A DNA stretch of 8,363 nt from Pedobacter sp. (GTDB lineage Bacteria; Bacteroidota; Bacteroidia; Sphingobacteriales; Sphingobacteriaceae): positions 1-8,363 of the forward strand of contig JASLGV010000384.1 in the NCBI GenBank assembly GCA_030149995.1. The letters run 5' to 3'. This document shows, in pieces, positions 6,683 to 8,363 of this stretch; position 1 is the first letter of the stretch, and each line of letters begins with the position of its first letter. Made by a program: the position numbers and the translations under genes. Under the pieces are notes generated by a model that saw only the letters and a program-made list of their open reading frames with translations, did no database searches and was not told where the DNA came from.

Positions 6683-6738
6683 AATGGTTTCTTTAAGGTT
6701 TAGGTTGATAAACTATATGTTGCATACGCAGCCAGCGC
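6671..6738 (-). promoter_or_regulatory. Candidate trp antiterminator pairing
   Basis: GCGCTGGCT (minus strand, 6738 to 6730, within leader codons 18-21) can pair with AGCC-C-GGCGT of the terminator 5' arm (6680 to 6671): nine pairs, two of them G-U, with one bulged C at 6676. A ribosome stalled on the Trp codons at 6769-6761 would leave this segment free and so prevent the terminator. A ribosome that reached the stop at 6715 would cover part of it. A classical 1:2 protective hairpin is not obvious; CATAC (6770-6774 region) with GTATG (6723-6727) is the only short candidate. Pairing was worked out by eye. Confidence 0.5.
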
Positions 6739-6790
6739 AATCCGTTTTAGAATTACTTTGCCAAAGCCATGTATGTATATTGCTAATCAT
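6713..6790 (-). CDS. trpL: trp leader peptide (25 aa) with Trp-Leu-Trp
   Basis: A 25-codon frame runs from ATG (6790-6788) to TAG (6715-6713). It starts MISNIHTWLWQ, with TGG codons at positions 8 and 10 (6769-6767 and 6763-6761). Two Trp codons in so short a frame, just after a promoter and 31 bases before a strong terminator that precedes trpE, are the mark of a ribosome-sensed tryptophan attenuator. The last third (CAGCVCNI) holds three Cys codons; these overlap the G+C-rich antiterminator arm, so base pairing rather than peptide function probably explains them. The candidate -7 box ends six bases before the ATG and there is no Shine-Dalgarno, so translation may begin on a leaderless or nearly leaderless RNA. 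Confidence 0.8.
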   Translation of the reverse strand: MISNIHTWLWQSNSKTDCAGCVCNI

Positions 6791-6796
6791 GAGGAA

Positions 6797-6826
6797 CAAA
6801 AATATAAATAATTTTAAAAAAGCAAA
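6797..6826 (-). promoter_or_regulatory. Candidate Bacteroidetes-type promoter of the trp leader and operon
   Basis: TATTTTTG (6797-6804) matches TAnnTTTG exactly and a TTTG (6823-6826) stands 18 bases upstream as the -33 element. Expected transcription starts lie around 6790-6793, at the leader peptide ATG. Its place ahead of the leader peptide, the attenuator and trpE supports the call. Confidence 0.65.
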
Positions 6827-6858
6827 ATTATCTGATCTTTTTATTTGTTTTTTTCAGT

Positions 6859-6888
6859 AAAAACTTATTTGCCTATATCTTAAATAAA
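6859..6888 (-). terminator. Weak AT-rich terminator after the membrane-protein gene
   Basis: TTATTT (6865-6870) and AAATAA (6882-6887) can form a 6-bp stem, plus one G-U pair, around an 11-base loop. Five Ts follow on the minus strand (6859-6863). It is placed correctly, 19 bases after the stop at 6907, but the stem has no G-C pair, so some readthrough into the trp leader is likely. Confidence 0.35.
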
Positions 6889-6906
6889 CGCTTTATAACT
6901 TTATAA

Positions 6907-7353
6907 TTAAGATACACCAAAGAAAGTTCTTCCTGGTACATTCTTGGTCATTAATAAAATTGAAACAATGATGATAATCAGGGCAAGACCAAAGAAAATG
7001 GCAATTGTACGGTGTTTTGCAACCGCCTCTGCAATCTTTTTCGATTTTGAATTACCTACCGTAATTAAAACGATGGCTATAACCATCATGCTGATGTGTT
7101 CCATTTTAAAATAGCGGATGGCAGCAGAACCTGTACTATCTGCTTTATACCAGCCTCCAACAAAGTAAACAGCCAGCCCCAATAACAATTGAATGTGCGC
7201 ACTGATCAGCGTAAATACATTGAGTTTACGATCTCCCTCTGTATACGTTTTATTCCCAAACCAGCCGGATAAAGCTTTTACAACCGCTATAATAAGCAAA
7301 AGAAAAACGATGTAGCGCCATCCTGAGTGGGCGCTTTTTAAAATATCATTCAT
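6907..7353 (-). CDS. Four-helix membrane protein, cytochrome b-like, function unknown
   Basis: This 148-residue protein has four hydrophobic helices at about 12-30, 46-66, 84-101 and 116-136, with short charged loops. Histidines sit at or near helix ends: H9 (HSGWRY), H53 (SAHIQLLLG), H86 (KMEHISMM) and H114 (AKHRT). This layout resembles small Bacteroidetes membrane proteins that are often labelled cytochrome b-like, and H53 and H86 could be heme ligands, but no heme binding is proven by sequence. The C-terminus ends PGRTFFGVS after the last helix, a feature I associate with this family from memory. It is divergent from the amidohydrolase gene across 112 bases and is probably transcribed alone. 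The membrane topology is secure; the function is open. Confidence 0.8.
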   Translation of the reverse strand: MNDILKSAHSGWRYIVFLLLIIAVVKALSGWFGNKTYTEGDRKLNVFTLISAHIQLLLGLAVYFVGGWYKADSTGSAAIRYFKMEHISMMVIAIVLITVGNSKSKKIAEAVAKHRTIAIFFGLALIIIIVSILLMTKNVPGRTFFGVS

Positions 7354-7375
7354 AATTTATTTAATTTCTGATGTT

Positions 7376-7383
7376 CAAAAGTA
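7376..7383 (-). promoter_or_regulatory. Candidate -7 element for the membrane-protein gene
   Basis: TACTTTTG on the minus strand matches TAnnTTTG exactly and ends 22 bases before the ATG at 7353. The -33 TTTG is not clear at the expected spacing; only a T-rich stretch is there. This is the leftward half of a divergent promoter region. For the rightward gene I find only a near match, TAGTTTTA. Confidence 0.4.
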
Positions 7384-7465
7384 GCCAATAATTGTAAAAA
7401 ATAGGTTAATAACAAAAAAGAAGCCTTATTTATATTAGTTTTAAACAAATTATAACCTAAATTTT

Positions 7466-8363
7466 ATGAAGAAAACTTTACTCGCCCTTGCGCTGGTATT
7501 TTTCACTACATTTTTGTTTGCACAACAACCTACATTTCCCGTTAACGGTTCTTATGATACAAGACCGGGTATGTATGCGTTTACCAATGCAACCATTGTA
7601 GTAAATGCCAGCCAAACCCTATCAAATGCAACCCTTTTAGTTAAAGGCCAAACCATCGAGGCCGTTGGCAGCGGAATTGCCGTACCCAAAGGATATGTGG
7701 TAATCGATCTTAAAGGCAAATTTATCTATCCTTCCCTGATCGATGCTTTTACGGCATACGGACTGCCTGATGCTTCGGCTACAACCCGGGGGTTTGGCGG
7801 TGCCCGCCAATCGGTATTTGTATCAACTAAAAAAGGTGCATACGGATGGAACGAAGCCATCAGGCCGGAAACCTATGTAAAAACCATTTTCTCTGTCGAC
7901 AGTAAAAAAGCAGACGAATTCAGGAAAAATGGTTTCGGTAGCGTAAACGTGATTAATCGTGATGGAATTGCCCGTGGTATCTCCGCAGCAGTAACGTTAA
8001 ATGAAGCGGCTGATAACAATGTATTTTTAAAAGATCAGACCGCTGCGAACTATTCTTTTAACAAAGGTTCGTCGTCAAATGATTATCCAAGCTCTTTGAT
8101 GGGGTCTATCGCACTTTTAAGACAAACGTATCTGGATGCCCAATGGTACACGAAACAAAAAGAAGAATACAACATCTCGCTGGAAGAATTTGGTAAACAG
8201 CAGAACATTCCGCAAATCTTCGAAGTAGATGGATGGGCCAATATTCTAAGAGCCGATAAAATTGGTAAAGAGTTTGGCAAACAGTACATTATTAAATCGA
8301 CCGGCGATGAATATCAACGGATTGATGAAGTAAAAGCAACGGGTGCGACCCTGATTATTCCAC
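7466..8363 (+). CDS. Secreted amidohydrolase-family protein (partial, 3' end outside window)
   Basis: The 299 visible codons run from ATG 7466 to the window end. Residues 1-19 are a signal peptide (MKK, hydrophobic run, LFA before QQ). Residues about 36-93 form the small beta-sandwich typical of metal-dependent amidohydrolases: FTNATIVVNASQTLSNATLLVKGQTIEAVG, then VIDLKGKFIYPSLID. The family normally continues with His-x-His after PGxID, two metal ligands at the start of the barrel. Here the sequence is A94-F-T-A-Y-G, so those ligands are absent. From memory, Bacteroidetes have long secreted amidohydrolases of about 1000 residues whose first half lacks this site while the second half has it; this gene may be one. 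The part around 250-299 (IFEVDGWANILRADKIGKEFG) resembles the imidazolonepropionase-like branch. It is the only rightward gene. The substrate is unknown. Confidence 0.8.
   Translation, partial: MKKTLLALALVFFTTFLFAQQPTFPVNGSYDTRPGMYAFTNATIVVNASQTLSNATLLVKGQTIEAVGSGIAVPKGYVVIDLKGKFIYPSLIDAFTAYGLPDASATTRGFGGARQSVFVSTKKGAYGWNEAIRPETYVKTIFSVDSKKADEFRKNGFGSVNVINRDGIARGISAAVTLNEAADNNVFLKDQTAANYSFNKGSSSNDYPSSLMGSIALLRQTYLDAQWYTKQKEEYNISLEEFGKQQNIPQIFEVDGWANILRADKIGKEFGKQYIIKSTGDEYQRIDEVKATGATLIIP

Noticed and set aside
6651..6826. T-box or protein-binding riboswitch as the explanation of the trp leader
   Set aside because: No T-box specifier architecture is visible, and a short frame with two TGG codons before a terminator fits ribosome-mediated attenuation better.
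6663..6860. Plus-strand open frame of 65 codons opposite the trp leader
   Set aside because: It is antisense to the leader peptide and attenuator, ends in low-complexity T-rich DNA, and has no promoter or recognisable protein features.
8083..8289. Minus-strand frame of 68 codons inside the amidohydrolase gene
   Set aside because: The plus strand here encodes a continuous signal-peptide-bearing protein; the reverse frame has no support.
1..8363. Mobile element, CRISPR array, phage or defence system
   Set aside because: No transposase, integrase, direct-repeat array, tRNA attachment site or sharp composition change was seen; the gene content is ordinary chromosomal.

Overview
The window reads as chromosomal DNA of a Bacteroidetes bacterium, most likely of the Sphingobacteriaceae (Pedobacter-like). 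The reasons are the protein styles (HflX, RbfA, TrpE with PIAGT-FKRSG, a secreted amidohydrolase and a small secreted TonB-domain protein), the AT-rich intergenic DNA with mostly weak Shine-Dalgarno signals, and several promoter-like sites fitting the Bacteroidetes pattern TTTG / TAnnTTTG. The genus is inferred; no rRNA or other typing marker is present. I see no mobile element, CRISPR array, tRNA or rRNA gene. All genes except the last are on the minus strand.

Reading in the direction of transcription (right to left): a divergent pair lies at 7353/7466. Rightward runs a secreted amidohydrolase-family protein cut by the window end. Leftward runs a four-helix membrane protein. Then comes a 314-base region without a conventional gene (6593-6906), which is the most interesting part. 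It holds a Bacteroidetes-type promoter, a 25-codon leader peptide with Trp-Leu-Trp near its start, a possible antiterminator arm, and a strong 12-bp terminator hairpin ahead of trpE. Together these form a ribosome-mediated tryptophan attenuator. It controls trpE-trpG-trpC, which ends in two successive terminator-like hairpins. trpD is missing between trpG and trpC, and trpF, trpB and trpA do not follow, so the tryptophan pathway must be split in this genome.

Downstream is hflX (ribosome-splitting/rescue GTPase) with its own promoter. It is followed after 91 bases by rbfA (30S maturation factor), a PAQR/hemolysin III membrane protein, and a signal-less M23 (LytM) peptidase-like protein. The last three are packed with a 9-base gap and a 4-base ATGA overlap and look like one operon. 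At the left edge is a partial secreted protein with a TonB C-terminal domain.

How the genes work together: TrpE and TrpG form anthranilate synthase (chorismate plus glutamine to anthranilate), and TrpC makes indole-3-glycerol phosphate two steps later. The leader senses charged tRNA-Trp and TrpE carries the LLES feedback motif, so both transcription and enzyme activity appear to respond to tryptophan. HflX and RbfA both act on ribosomes. The roles of the envelope-related genes beside them are not explained by the sequence.
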